Assembly (NCBI GenBank): GCA_030152225.1
Contig: JASLHL010000168.1
Coordinates: 1 to 11,334 of the forward strand
Origin: Flavobacterium sp.
Lineage (GTDB): Bacteria; Bacteroidota; Bacteroidia; Flavobacteriales; Flavobacteriaceae
Length of the DNA stretch: 11,334 nucleotides
Reading direction: 5' to 3'
The notes beneath the pieces were generated by a model, which searched no databases, was not told the DNA's origin, and worked only from the letters and a program-made list of their open reading frames with translations. Below are positions 1 through 7,643 of the stretch, piece after piece. How positions within the stretch are numbered: the first letter of the stretch is position 1; each line of letters starts with the position of its first letter. The position numbers and the translations under genes are program-made.

Positions 1-414
1 TCAGGATTGACAGAAGAAGAAATCGAAAGAATGAAAAAAGAAGCAGAAGCGAATGCAGATGCAGATAAAAGAGCAAAAGAATCAGCAGATAAAATCAATG
101 AGGCAGATGCTATGATTTTCCAAACAGACAAGCAATTGAAAGAATTTGGAGATAAGTTATCAGCAGCAAATAAAACTGCGATTGAAGGAGCTTTAGAGGA
201 ATTGAAAAAAGCATACGAAACAAAAGACGTTGCAACAATTACTCCAGCTTTAGACAAAATCAATGAGGCTTGGAAAGCAGCTTCTGAAGAAATGTACAAA
301 GCACAAGCTGAGGCTCAACAAGGAGGTGCACAAGACGCTCAACCGAACCAAGGTAACCAAGGGGGTGGAGATGCTGAAGGTCCTCAAGATGTTGAGTACG
401 AAGAAGTAAAATAA
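1..414 (+). CDS. dnaK: Chaperone DnaK (Hsp70), C-terminal part only
   Basis: This is the last 137 codons of DnaK, the ATP-dependent Hsp70 chaperone that binds unfolded protein segments in the cytoplasm with DnaJ and GrpE. The frame is open from base 1, so the ATPase domain and most of the substrate-binding domain lie upstream of the window. What remains is the helical lid: a charged helix rich in Glu, Lys and Ala (TEEEIERMKKEAEANADADK), the helix around QTDKQLKEFGDKL, then a low-complexity Gln/Gly/Asn linker. The tail EYEEVK matches the conserved acidic C-terminus of bacterial DnaK, which helps recruit co-chaperones. The gene ends in TAA and is followed 32 bases later by a strong intrinsic terminator, so it closes its transcription unit. 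Identification is from recognisable family sequence; only the partial length limits it. Confidence 0.95.
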   Translation, partial: SGLTEEEIERMKKEAEANADADKRAKESADKINEADAMIFQTDKQLKEFGDKLSAANKTAIEGALEELKKAYETKDVATITPALDKINEAWKAASEEMYKAQAEAQQGGAQDAQPNQGNQGGGDAEGPQDVEYEEVK

Positions 415-446
415 GAACCCTAAAGTTTTTATAGTTATAATTGAAG

Positions 447-477
447 AACCGAGTCATCCAATGGCTCGGTTTTTTTA
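447..477 (+). terminator. Rho-independent terminator of dnaK
   Basis: An 11-bp stem (447-457 pairing with 461-471, one T-G wobble) closes a 3-base loop CCA and runs into a T tract of seven bases starting at 471. It sits 32 bases after the dnaK stop codon. On the minus strand the hairpin is not followed by a good T run, so it should work mainly for dnaK and not for the converging gene ending at 613. Confidence 0.9.
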
Positions 478-486
478 TTTTATAGC

Positions 487-598
487 GTTAAGGGTTATGA
501 GTTAAGGGTTATGAGTTAAGGGTTAAGGGTTATGAGTTAAGGGTTAAGGGTTATGAGTTAAGGGTTATGAGTTAAGGGTTATGAGTTAAGGGTTAAGG
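487..598. repeat. Array of 16 exact heptamers, two alternating types
   Basis: The segment is built only from two 7-base units, A = GTTAAGG and B = GTTATGA. The order is AB AB AAB AAB AB AB AA, sixteen units and 112 bases with no mismatch, then a degenerate GTTGA remnant. Read as higher-order units, the periods are 14, 14, 21, 21, 14, 14 and a truncated 21. Each A unit followed by the G of the next unit gives a GGG run, ten in all, on the plus strand. The array lies between the dnaK terminator and the stop codon of the converging minus-strand gene at 613, so it is non-coding in both directions. It looks like a slippage-generated minisatellite; no function can be read from it. Confidence 0.95.
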
Positions 599-612
599 GT
601 TGAAAAAGTATG

Positions 613-2076
613 CTACTCCACACAAGCTTGATGAAAAATAGACAGACAAAGGTCAATCTCATCGGTTGTTAAATGGGCAAATCCCAAGCGAATACCTGTT
701 AACTTTTTACTCTGATACAACAACGCCGTTGGGATGTAGAGGTTGTTGAGCATACACAAGGCGCGAACACGCATGAGGTTAATGGGAGATGAAAAGGTAA
801 TCCACACCGCTAAATCGCCTTCTGGTACTGAAAACGCAATGCGGTCGCCAAATAAATCCTCTAGCACGCGACAGAAATAATCGCGTCTTTCGCTATAGAT
901 TTTATTGACTTTTACCTGGTGTCGAAACAAAATCCCTTCTTCGATTAATTCCGTCAGCGTATGGGTGGTGAAATAGTTTTTGTTTTCTTCCAGTACGGCT
1001 TGGTGCTTTTCCAATTCTCGAATTAAATTTTCTGGCGCTACTATAACCCCCATCGTAAAATCTGTAGCAATGGATGTTCCTATGGAGCTCAGGTAAATGA
1101 CCATGCCTTTGGTATCACCACTTAGTAAAGGCAAAGGAGGATTGCTGTTGTAGTGAAAATCGAAGTGATTGTCGTCTTCTAATAAAATAAAACCATACTG
1201 TTGTGCCAACTGCAAGAGCTTGACACGCTGTTGAACGGATAGGGATTGCGTTGTTGGATAGTGGTGGTTCGCCGTAAGATAAAACAGGCGAATTGGTCGT
1301 TGTTGACACAGCTTCTCCAAAGCAAGGAGATCGAGTCCTTCCGCATGTAAAGGAATCGTGTGTAATTGGGCTCCCGTATGTTGCAAAATTGCATGACTGC
1401 CATAATAGCCATATTCGCTAATAGCTACGTGATCGCTCGCCTTTAGAAGTAATTTTGCACAAAGGTATAAAGCCGAAGTTGGACTTTGTGTGGTTAGTAT
1501 ATGCGTAGGAGTAGCCTGAATATTACGGGTTAAATTAACGTAGTTGGCTACTTGTTTTTTCAGCGCTACCACTGCCTTTTTGGTATAGGGATCAAAGTAG
1601 GTGCTGTGTTGTTTTCGCTTGAGGTTGGCGCTAAAAATAGCAGCGAGTTCCTCTTGTAAACCCAAGCGAATATCGGGTGTGCCATCGGTAAAATAGTAAC
1701 GACATCGGTGTTGATCACTGGGTAAATCTAGGCGATTATCCGTTGCGAATGCATAGCCTGTAGTAGAGGGAAATGCATGGGAATTGGTGTGTACCACCTG
1801 CTTGGCTTGATGAACAAAAGTTCCTTTGTTGGGAAGGCTAATTAACCATCCTTGGGTAATGAGCTCCTCAAAAGCCGCAATAACCGTATTGCGGTTGACC
1901 TGTAGGAGTTCCGCTAGCTTTCGCGTTCCGGGTAATTTCGTCTGTACGGGAATGATATTGCGCTGTATCGCATTGCTAAATTGATTGGCAATTTGCATGT
2001 AGACAGGCGTTGTAGACGCTTTGTCTAGGTGTATCAAACGATTGTACGGTATTTTAAACGATTGGGACATACGCAT
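613..2076 (-). CDS. MocR/PdxR-type GntR regulator with aminotransferase-like domain
   Basis: This is a cytoplasmic transcription regulator of the MocR subfamily: a GntR winged helix-turn-helix fused to a fold-type I aminotransferase-like domain that normally binds PLP as ligand. The 487-residue length is usual for the family. The DNA-binding domain spans about residues 24-90, with the GntR signature LPGTRKLAELLQVNRNTV at 48-65 and a wing ending GTFVHQ. The aminotransferase-like part follows from about 125 to the end, with LLEDD at 298-302, HYPTT at 272-276 and the terminal carboxylate-binding arginine in GIRLGFA (R463). Oddly, the PLP-lysine motif (typically SFSK.L.P.LR.GY) reads SSIGTSIATDFTMGV at 330-344, placing T334 where the Schiff-base lysine should be. 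Ligand binding may thus be altered or non-covalent. It starts 45 bases after the FemAB-like gene on the same strand. ATG at residue 3 is an alternative start. Target genes are unknown. Confidence 0.88.
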   Translation of the reverse strand: MRMSQSFKIPYNRLIHLDKASTTPVYMQIANQFSNAIQRNIIPVQTKLPGTRKLAELLQVNRNTVIAAFEELITQGWLISLPNKGTFVHQAKQVVHTNSHAFPSTTGYAFATDNRLDLPSDQHRCRYYFTDGTPDIRLGLQEELAAIFSANLKRKQHSTYFDPYTKKAVVALKKQVANYVNLTRNIQATPTHILTTQSPTSALYLCAKLLLKASDHVAISEYGYYGSHAILQHTGAQLHTIPLHAEGLDLLALEKLCQQRPIRLFYLTANHHYPTTQSLSVQQRVKLLQLAQQYGFILLEDDNHFDFHYNSNPPLPLLSGDTKGMVIYLSSIGTSIATDFTMGVIVAPENLIRELEKHQAVLEENKNYFTTHTLTELIEEGILFRHQVKVNKIYSERRDYFCRVLEDLFGDRIAFSVPEGDLAVWITFSSPINLMRVRALCMLNNLYIPTALLYQSKKLTGIRLGFAHLTTDEIDLCLSIFHQACVE

Positions 2077-2106
2077 AAAAAGCTAAGAATACAAGATCAA
2101 GAAATG

Positions 2107-2114
2107 CAAAAGTA
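2107..2114 (-). promoter_or_regulatory. Candidate -7 box TACTTTTG for the MocR-type gene
   Basis: On the minus strand the gap between the FemAB-like gene and the MocR-type gene contains TACTTTTG, an exact match to the Bacteroidota -7 consensus TAnnTTTG, 30 bases before the ATG at 2076. No TTG -33 element at 17-23 bases was found, so this is only a candidate. If real, the regulator can be transcribed separately from the upstream gene. Confidence 0.4.
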
Positions 2115-2121
2115 AGGATTA

Positions 2122-3111
2122 TCAATCGATTAGCGCGCGTACTTGTAAAAGGTTTTCAACGGCAAACGAATAGCAGTATTGGGGTGTACTTCGCGCACCA
2201 AAGCTCTCTTTCCAGTAGAGTAGCCCCGCATTGAGCTGCTTGGGACTGATGTGACTGCTTCCAAAATCAAAATAGCGAACCGTGGATTGGTATTGCTCCA
2301 ACAAGGTATAGATCAACAAATCTAAGGCGCCGTTTTTATTGTCTTCTTCTGTTCCTGCAATGTATTGCAAATGCACAGCCTGAGGGTGAATAAACAAGGT
2401 GACTCCCCCCGCTAGTTTGCCAGTGGACGTATACACATTGACTTGTTTGATCGACTGTGGAAAAGCTTGCATCAATTGGGTGATTTCCGCCAAGCTGTGT
2501 ACGGGATCCGTGTTATAGCGATCACGCAAACGCGGTGTGAGAATCTCTTGCCAAAATGCGGTGGCTAAGGCATCTTCTTTTACCGTATAGCCCTTTTTTA
2601 TTCCCTTTTGAATCATGCGTTTTCGGTTGGTATTCAGCTGCATGGGCGATGCAAAATCAAGTGTAGAAAGCAGTTGAACACTAGGGGGACCCCCTTGTAA
2701 AGCATGGCTGATAAAGGCCAAGGTATTGGTAGTTTGCTTAGTGTAGATCGGGGGGATCTCATTGATAATCAAAGCGTCTATACCCAACTGTTTGCAATGC
2801 AAGGCAATCGCTTCTATAATTGTTAGATATTGAGCAAGAGTTAGGGTGGGCAAATGAATGATTCCGCCATAACTCAATCCAAAGTGACTGCATAGTACCT
2901 GTTCTTCGGTATGGGCAGGTAGGAGAGCCACCAGCTTATGATCTTCGTAAATTAAAAGGGAATGATCTGTAAAACGCGCTTGGTGGTAGTCCATAAAAGC
3001 ACGGTGAAAGAGAAAGCTCGCATTCGTTGCTTGTTCGAGAAAAAGATTCCACCTTTCTTGGTATTCGGGGGTGTAACGTACAACTTTCAAATGAAAATAA
3101 TTTTTCAGCAA
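2122..3111 (-). CDS. FemAB/GNAT-like N-acyltransferase
   Basis: The protein resembles the FemAB/BioF2-like (Acetyltransf_6) group of GNAT-fold enzymes, which transfer acyl or aminoacyl groups to amines on small molecules, peptides or cell-wall precursors. The substrate cannot be told from sequence. A degenerate first GNAT half covers about residues 8-150 (SFLFHRAFMDYH, then SLLIYEDHKLVALLPAH, then the FGLSYGGI loop). The second half covers about 158-315: NTNRKRMIQKGIKKGY, an extended strand GKLAGGVTLFI, VHLQYIAGTEEDNKNGALDLLIY with the helix typical of acyl-CoA binding, and YFDFGSS. There is no signal peptide or membrane segment. No in-frame ATG exists before residue 40; the open frame begins at TTG 3111, with TTG 3090 (residue 8, LKVVRYTPEY) equally plausible by family pattern. 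It lies just upstream of and co-directional with the MocR-type gene. Base composition is higher in GC than in the proteases next to it. Confidence 0.72.
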   Translation of the reverse strand: MLKNYFHLKVVRYTPEYQERWNLFLEQATNASFLFHRAFMDYHQARFTDHSLLIYEDHKLVALLPAHTEEQVLCSHFGLSYGGIIHLPTLTLAQYLTIIEAIALHCKQLGIDALIINEIPPIYTKQTTNTLAFISHALQGGPPSVQLLSTLDFASPMQLNTNRKRMIQKGIKKGYTVKEDALATAFWQEILTPRLRDRYNTDPVHSLAEITQLMQAFPQSIKQVNVYTSTGKLAGGVTLFIHPQAVHLQYIAGTEEDNKNGALDLLIYTLLEQYQSTVRYFDFGSSHISPKQLNAGLLYWKESFGARSTPQYCYSFAVENLLQVRALID

Positions 3112-3288
3112 TGTAAGCGTAATGGAGGAAAATATAAAATTAAATTCAAAAAAGATCGACCTAGTGTTAGAACGTAGGACAACGCAACGGGGATAAACAG
3201 AAGGAAAATAAGTCCTCTATTCTCATTGAAGGTTGTGTTAAAAAAAGGGAAACTGAAATTTGTATTTTCAACATTAAGCGAATTGTAG

Positions 3289-3297
3289 TATATTTCG
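3289..3297 (+). promoter_or_regulatory. Putative promoter of the first M4 protease (TATATTTCG)
   Basis: TATATTTCG resembles the Bacteroidota -7 box and ends exactly 37 bases before the ATG at 3335. A TTTG lies at 3259-3262, 26 bases upstream. The same two words recur with identical 26- and 37-base spacings before the second protease, which is the main support. The 26-base gap exceeds the usual 17-23, so the TTTG may not be the true -33 element. A TTAATTTAAT stretch follows in both leaders. Confidence 0.5.
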
Positions 3298-3334
3298 CCT
3301 TTAAATTAATTTAATCTAAATAACAAGTAAATCC

Positions 3335-5374
3335 ATGAAACAAAAATACGTACGTGCCCCATTTATGTATACGGTATTGGCTTCTCTTCTCTTATCAGGA
3401 GTAAGTTATGCTGGAACTATTACCGAAAATGCAGCGGCTAGTCATGAAGTATATACAGGTAAATTGCCGAATTATAAGCCATTAAATGAGTATGGATCCT
3501 TTATCATTCACTTGGATAAACAGACAAATCTTACGGAACAAGCGTTTTTAGCTAATGCACTTACTTTTTTTGGATTAAATGAAACGAATACTTTTCAATT
3601 GATCCACACGTTCACGGATGATTTGGGTAATACGCACAAAACCTACCAACATAGGGTGGGTGCCTACCCCGTAGAAGGACAGATGTTTATTGTTCACTTG
3701 GATAAAACGGGACGCGTAACTGCTGTAAATGGAACGATTATTACTATTGAAAACAAAAAAAGCACCTATAGTTTAAGGGCGAATATCAATCGAAAACCAG
3801 TTATTTCCAAAGAAGAGGCAAAGCATATCGCATTCAAGATAAATAAAATTAAAAAAGCAAAAACGGAAGATGATCCTGTAGAAACGGTTTTTGTCAAAGC
3901 TACAGGAGAACAAGGGTTATTTGTTTTGGCACATAAGGTGCGCGTGGATGACATTGGGCCGAATCGAATGGTGAGTAAAAACGTTTTTATTAGCGTTGAG
4001 CAAGGCGATATCGTAAATGAGGTTTCGCTTATCGCTCATGCCAATGTAAGAGGAACAGGAAATGGATATTATCGTTCGAATTTACCTTTGGAATTAAAAG
4101 AAGAGAACGGTAACTATTTGTTAGTCGATACAGATCGTAAGGTAACAACCTATAGCGCAGAAAACATAACGAGCGATTGGGATTTTTACGATGGATTAGG
4201 GGAATATATCGTGCATACGTCAACGAATTTTCCACAAAACCCCGTTAATGATCTTCATTGGGGATTAGCGCGTACGTATGATTATTATAAGGAGGTACAC
4301 CATCGAACTAGTTTTGATAACAAAGGCGGAGCGATTTTTGCCTATTACAACCCACTGTTTTTAGATGGAGATCCCGATTCAGGTTTTCCGGATAATGCCT
4401 TTGCTGTTCATTCCATACACGGCAATTTCTTGGTATTTGGAAGAGGTTCAGGCTATTTCAATCCCTTAGTTACTTTAGATGTAGTTGGACATGAATTTAG
4501 CCACCTCGTTGTAGGAAATAACGGTAGAGGAGGATTAACGTATCAAGGCGAATCGGGAGCACTTAATGAGGGGTTTGCCGATATTTTTGGTACGTCAATT
4601 GAACATTTTGCCGTATCGGATGCAGATTGGTTTATTGGAAAGGGAATTGTTGGTTTACCAGGTTATGATTATATGAGAAGTATGGAAAATCCGAAAAACA
4701 ATCATCCTGCAAGTAAACAACCAAATACCTATAAAGGACAAAATTGGGCCAATACTCAACTTGGAGCTTGGGACAACGGAGGAGTTCACGTAAATAGCGG
4801 GGTAATGAATTATTGGTACTATTTGGTTAGTGAAGGGGGTAGTGGAATGACAGATCCCATAAGAAATCAACAAAACATAGAGATAACACCAGCAAAAGAA
4901 TATATCGTTTCTGGAATTGGCATCCAAAAGGCAGAAAAAATTGCCTATCATACCTTAATGACACAATTGGGAAGTAATTCGCAATATGTAGATGCTGTGC
5001 ATGGTTCATTAACAGCCGCAGCAGAATTGTACGGGGAAGAATCAGAAGAATACTTTTCCGTTTACGATGCGTGGTATGCCGTCGGTCTACTTGAAACGCC
5101 AAGAGAAAATATGGGAATCGAAGATTTTGAGCTAACTGAAGATGTCTTTCGTATGTATCCCAACCCAGTATCCAATGGTGAATTAACGGTTTTGATCAAA
5201 GACGACAAAGGAACGGTAGTTTTTTACAATATGGCTGGACAACAAGTAACGTCGAACTTCACCGTGGAAAGAGGGGAGAACAAAGTAGCTATTCCTCACC
5301 TAGGTGCAGGTACTTATATGGTGAGGTATGAAAGCAAAGAAAGAAAGATTTCTGCTAAAATTTTGGTGAAATAA
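3335..5374 (+). CDS. Secreted M4 (thermolysin-like) metalloprotease with T9SS sorting domain, copy 1
   Basis: This is an extracellular zinc endopeptidase made as a preproenzyme. Residues 1-26 are a signal peptide (basic start, hydrophobic core LASLLLSGVSYA, likely cut after A26). An FTP-type propeptide (about 37-140) and a PepSY-like region (about 155-232) act as chaperone and inhibitor until processed. The M4 catalytic domain runs about 295-587: zinc motif HEFSH at 386-390 (H386, H390, catalytic E387), third ligand E412 in NEGFAD, and catalytic histidine H485 in DNGGVHVNSG. All essential residues are intact. Residues 607-679 form a type A T9SS sorting domain (MYPNPVSNGELTV to the basic end KISAKILVK). 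The protein should therefore cross the outer membrane by the type IX system and have this domain removed. The 214-base gap before copy 2 holds no convincing terminator. Nutritional or virulence-related proteolysis is likely; the substrate is unknown. Confidence 0.95.
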   Translation: MKQKYVRAPFMYTVLASLLLSGVSYAGTITENAAASHEVYTGKLPNYKPLNEYGSFIIHLDKQTNLTEQAFLANALTFFGLNETNTFQLIHTFTDDLGNTHKTYQHRVGAYPVEGQMFIVHLDKTGRVTAVNGTIITIENKKSTYSLRANINRKPVISKEEAKHIAFKINKIKKAKTEDDPVETVFVKATGEQGLFVLAHKVRVDDIGPNRMVSKNVFISVEQGDIVNEVSLIAHANVRGTGNGYYRSNLPLELKEENGNYLLVDTDRKVTTYSAENITSDWDFYDGLGEYIVHTSTNFPQNPVNDLHWGLARTYDYYKEVHHRTSFDNKGGAIFAYYNPLFLDGDPDSGFPDNAFAVHSIHGNFLVFGRGSGYFNPLVTLDVVGHEFSHLVVGNNGRGGLTYQGESGALNEGFADIFGTSIEHFAVSDADWFIGKGIVGLPGYDYMRSMENPKNNHPASKQPNTYKGQNWANTQLGAWDNGGVHVNSGVMNYWYYLVSEGGSGMTDPIRNQQNIEITPAKEYIVSGIGIQKAEKIAYHTLMTQLGSNSQYVDAVHGSLTAAAELYGEESEEYFSVYDAWYAVGLLETPRENMGIEDFELTEDVFRMYPNPVSNGELTVLIKDDKGTVVFYNMAGQQVTSNFTVERGENKVAIPHLGAGTYMVRYESKERKISAKILVK

Positions 5375-5488
5375 CGAAAGGAAACGTTAAGTCGTTCACT
5401 GTTCTATTTTTGTTTTCTAGGTTTTTGAAATGTAAGATTGAATTAAATAAGTGTTAGTAGGGGGATTGGGATTAGTTATTGTAAAAGA

Positions 5489-5525
5489 TTGTTAAATATT
5501 GGTATTAAATGTTTTGTTAAATATT
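5489..5525 (+). repeat. Direct repeat TTGTTAAATATT upstream of the second protease
   Basis: The 12-base word TTGTTAAATATT occurs at 5489-5500 and again at 5514-5525, a period of 25 bases. The second copy includes the TTG of the TTTG that may serve as -33 element. There is no counterpart before copy 1. It could be a regulator site or chance in AT-rich DNA. Confidence 0.35.
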
Positions 5526-5542
5526 TATCGGATAAATTTTGC

Positions 5543-5551
5543 TATATTTCG
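5543..5551 (+). promoter_or_regulatory. Putative promoter of the second M4 protease (TATATTTCG)
   Basis: TATATTTCG ends 37 bases before the ATG at 5589 and has TTTG at 5513-5516, 26 bases upstream. Both distances are identical to those before copy 1, although most of the sequence between the elements differs. This suggests that the promoter was duplicated with the gene and its geometry kept. Copy 2 probably has its own transcription start near 5556-5560. Confidence 0.5.
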
Positions 5552-5588
5552 AAATTGATAATATTAATTTAATAGACAAAAAACGCCC

Positions 5589-7643
5589 ATGAAACAAAAA
5601 TACGTATATGTCCCTACATTTTATGTAGCATTAGCTTCGTTTCTACTTGTAGGACATAGCACTGTTGCAGCTGTTGATACTCGTGTTGCAACTACTTTAG
5701 AAGTGTATACTGCGCAGTTGCCAACCTATAAACCACTGAATGATTACGGTTCATTTGTTATCCGAATGGATAAGAAAACCGCTATAACAGAACAAGAATT
5801 TTTAGCAAAAGCGAATACATTCTTTGGTTTTAATGAAACGAATCGCTTTCAACTGATTGATAGTTATGTGGATAGTTTTGGAAAAACACACAATACCTAT
5901 CAACACTTTGTAGGACAGTATCTTGTAGAAGGGCAAATGTTTATTGTTCACGCGGATAAAAAAGGTAGAGTAACATCAGTTAACGGGACAATCATCAACA
6001 TTGAAAATAAAAAAAGCCCATATAGTCTACGCAATAATGTAAATAAAAAACCCGTTATTTCGCAAGAAAAAGCAGTTAGTATTGCTTTCAAGGCGAGTAA
6101 GGTGTTGGTGGCAAATAAGGTAGCAGATTTTCCTGTGGAAACGGTATTTGCCCGTTCAGATAAAGATGGATTATTTGTTTTGGCACATAAAGTACGCGTG
6201 GATGATTATTCCAATGCTAGAATGCTGAGTAAAAATGTTTTTATTGATGTCGAAAAAGGGGAAGTTATTTCAGAAGTATCTTTAATCTCGCATGTCAATG
6301 TTACAGGAACGGGAAATGGATTCTATCGCGATAATTTACCTTTGGGTATGACAGAGCGTGGCGGGAAATATCAATTAGTTGATCAGGAACGAAAGCTAAA
6401 GACTTTTGACGGAACTGCCCTACAAAACGCATGGGAAGTATATGATAGAAGAGGCGGAACGGTATATACATATGATTCGCCAAACGTTAACGATCATCCA
6501 TCCAATGATGTACATTGGGGATTAGCAAGAACCTATGATTACTATAAAGAAGTGCACAATAGAACGAGCTATGATAATTATACGGGGGATGATACGTTAA
6601 AAGGTGTAATCAGAGCTTTTTATAATCCAGTTGCAATGGATGGGGATGAATCTGGATTTCCAAATAATGCGGTAGCGATGGGGCCTCCATTTAATACGCT
6701 TGTTTTTGGTAGGGGATCAAATGCCTATAATCCGCTGACAGCTTTAGATGTTACTGGGCACGAGTTTACACACTTAGTAATAGATAATAATGGAAGAGGT
6801 GGCTTGCGCTATGCAGGAGAATCAGGTGCTTTGAATGAAGGTTTTGCCGATATTTTTGGTACTGCGATTGAACACTATACCGTAGATGATGCTGATTGGT
6901 ATATGGGAATGGGAATACTGAAAGATCCAGCCAACCCTTTCATGAGGAGTATGAAAAATCCAAAAGAAGGACGTACCTATTATAGACAACCCAATACATA
7001 TCGAGGAGAATACTGGGCAAATACAACAAATTTACACCAGGATAATGGAGGCGTACACACAAATAGTGGCGTACTCAACTATTGGTTTTACCTCGTAAGT
7101 GAAGGAGGAAGTGGAATGACAGATCCTATTTTTAATAGAGACAACGAAGAAGTAACTCCCGCAAAAGAGTATATTGTATCGGGAATTGGCATGCAAAGAG
7201 CAGAAAAAATAGCGTATCATACCTTAATGACACAATTGGGAAGTAATTCGCAATATGTAGACGCCGTAGAAGGAACGTTAAGTGCAGCAGAAGATTTATT
7301 CGGTGAAAACTCAGAGGAGTATTTTACGGTATACGATGCTTGGTATGGGGTAGGACTGATTGAAACACCAAGAGAAAATATGGGATTGGAAGATTTCGAA
7401 CTAACGAACGAGGTGTTTAGTATGTATCCTAACCCTATATCGAATGGAGAATTAACGATCTTAATTAAAGATGAGAACGGTACTGTTGCTTTTTACAATA
7501 TGGCAGGACAAAAAGTAACGCCAGATTTTCCAGTTGAAAAAGGAGAAAATAAAGTTTATGTTCCTCAATTGAAAACAGGAAATTACATCGTGAGATATGA
7601 GAGTAAGGAAAGAAAAATTTCAGAGAAGATCATCGTAAAATAA
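5589..7643 (+). CDS. Secreted M4 (thermolysin-like) metalloprotease with T9SS sorting domain, copy 2
   Basis: This is a tandem paralogue of the preceding gene, alike along its whole length and beginning with the same 18 bases (MKQKYV). Layout: signal peptide about 1-28 (core ALASFLLVG), FTP propeptide about 37-140, PepSY-like region about 155-232, M4 domain about 296-592, and type A T9SS sorting domain from MYPNP (612) to the end at 684. The zinc site is HEFTH at 391-395 (H391, H395, catalytic E392), third ligand E417 in NEGFAD, and catalytic histidine H490 in DNGGVHTNSG; nothing essential is missing. It differs mainly in the signal peptide, in a loop before the active site (YTGDDTLKGVIR at about 331-342, longer than in copy 1) and at about 445-485, where a different substrate preference could arise. 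Transcription ends at the palindromic terminator that begins at its stop codon. It acts outside the cell after T9SS export. Confidence 0.95.
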   Translation: MKQKYVYVPTFYVALASFLLVGHSTVAAVDTRVATTLEVYTAQLPTYKPLNDYGSFVIRMDKKTAITEQEFLAKANTFFGFNETNRFQLIDSYVDSFGKTHNTYQHFVGQYLVEGQMFIVHADKKGRVTSVNGTIINIENKKSPYSLRNNVNKKPVISQEKAVSIAFKASKVLVANKVADFPVETVFARSDKDGLFVLAHKVRVDDYSNARMLSKNVFIDVEKGEVISEVSLISHVNVTGTGNGFYRDNLPLGMTERGGKYQLVDQERKLKTFDGTALQNAWEVYDRRGGTVYTYDSPNVNDHPSNDVHWGLARTYDYYKEVHNRTSYDNYTGDDTLKGVIRAFYNPVAMDGDESGFPNNAVAMGPPFNTLVFGRGSNAYNPLTALDVTGHEFTHLVIDNNGRGGLRYAGESGALNEGFADIFGTAIEHYTVDDADWYMGMGILKDPANPFMRSMKNPKEGRTYYRQPNTYRGEYWANTTNLHQDNGGVHTNSGVLNYWFYLVSEGGSGMTDPIFNRDNEEVTPAKEYIVSGIGMQRAEKIAYHTLMTQLGSNSQYVDAVEGTLSAAEDLFGENSEEYFTVYDAWYGVGLIETPRENMGLEDFELTNEVFSMYPNPISNGELTILIKDENGTVAFYNMAGQKVTPDFPVEKGENKVYVPQLKTGNYIVRYESKERKISEKIIVK

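Noticed and set aside
487..598. Possible CRISPR array or coding repeat
   Set aside because: The units are 7 bases with no unique spacers, and the period does not maintain one reading frame through the 14- and 21-base blocks.
2962..3177. 71-codon plus-strand ORF overlapping the acyltransferase start
   Set aside because: It lies mostly antisense to a recognisable gene, has no family features and no promoter, and looks like a chance frame.
4655..5102. Minus-strand ORFs of 91-98 codons inside the first protease
   Set aside because: They mirror well-conserved M4 coding sequence in another frame; similar shadows recur at the matching position in copy 2.
5379..5398. Possible terminator after the first protease (AACG and CGTT arms)
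   Set aside because: The arms pair over only four bases and no T run follows directly, so it would not form a stable intrinsic terminator.
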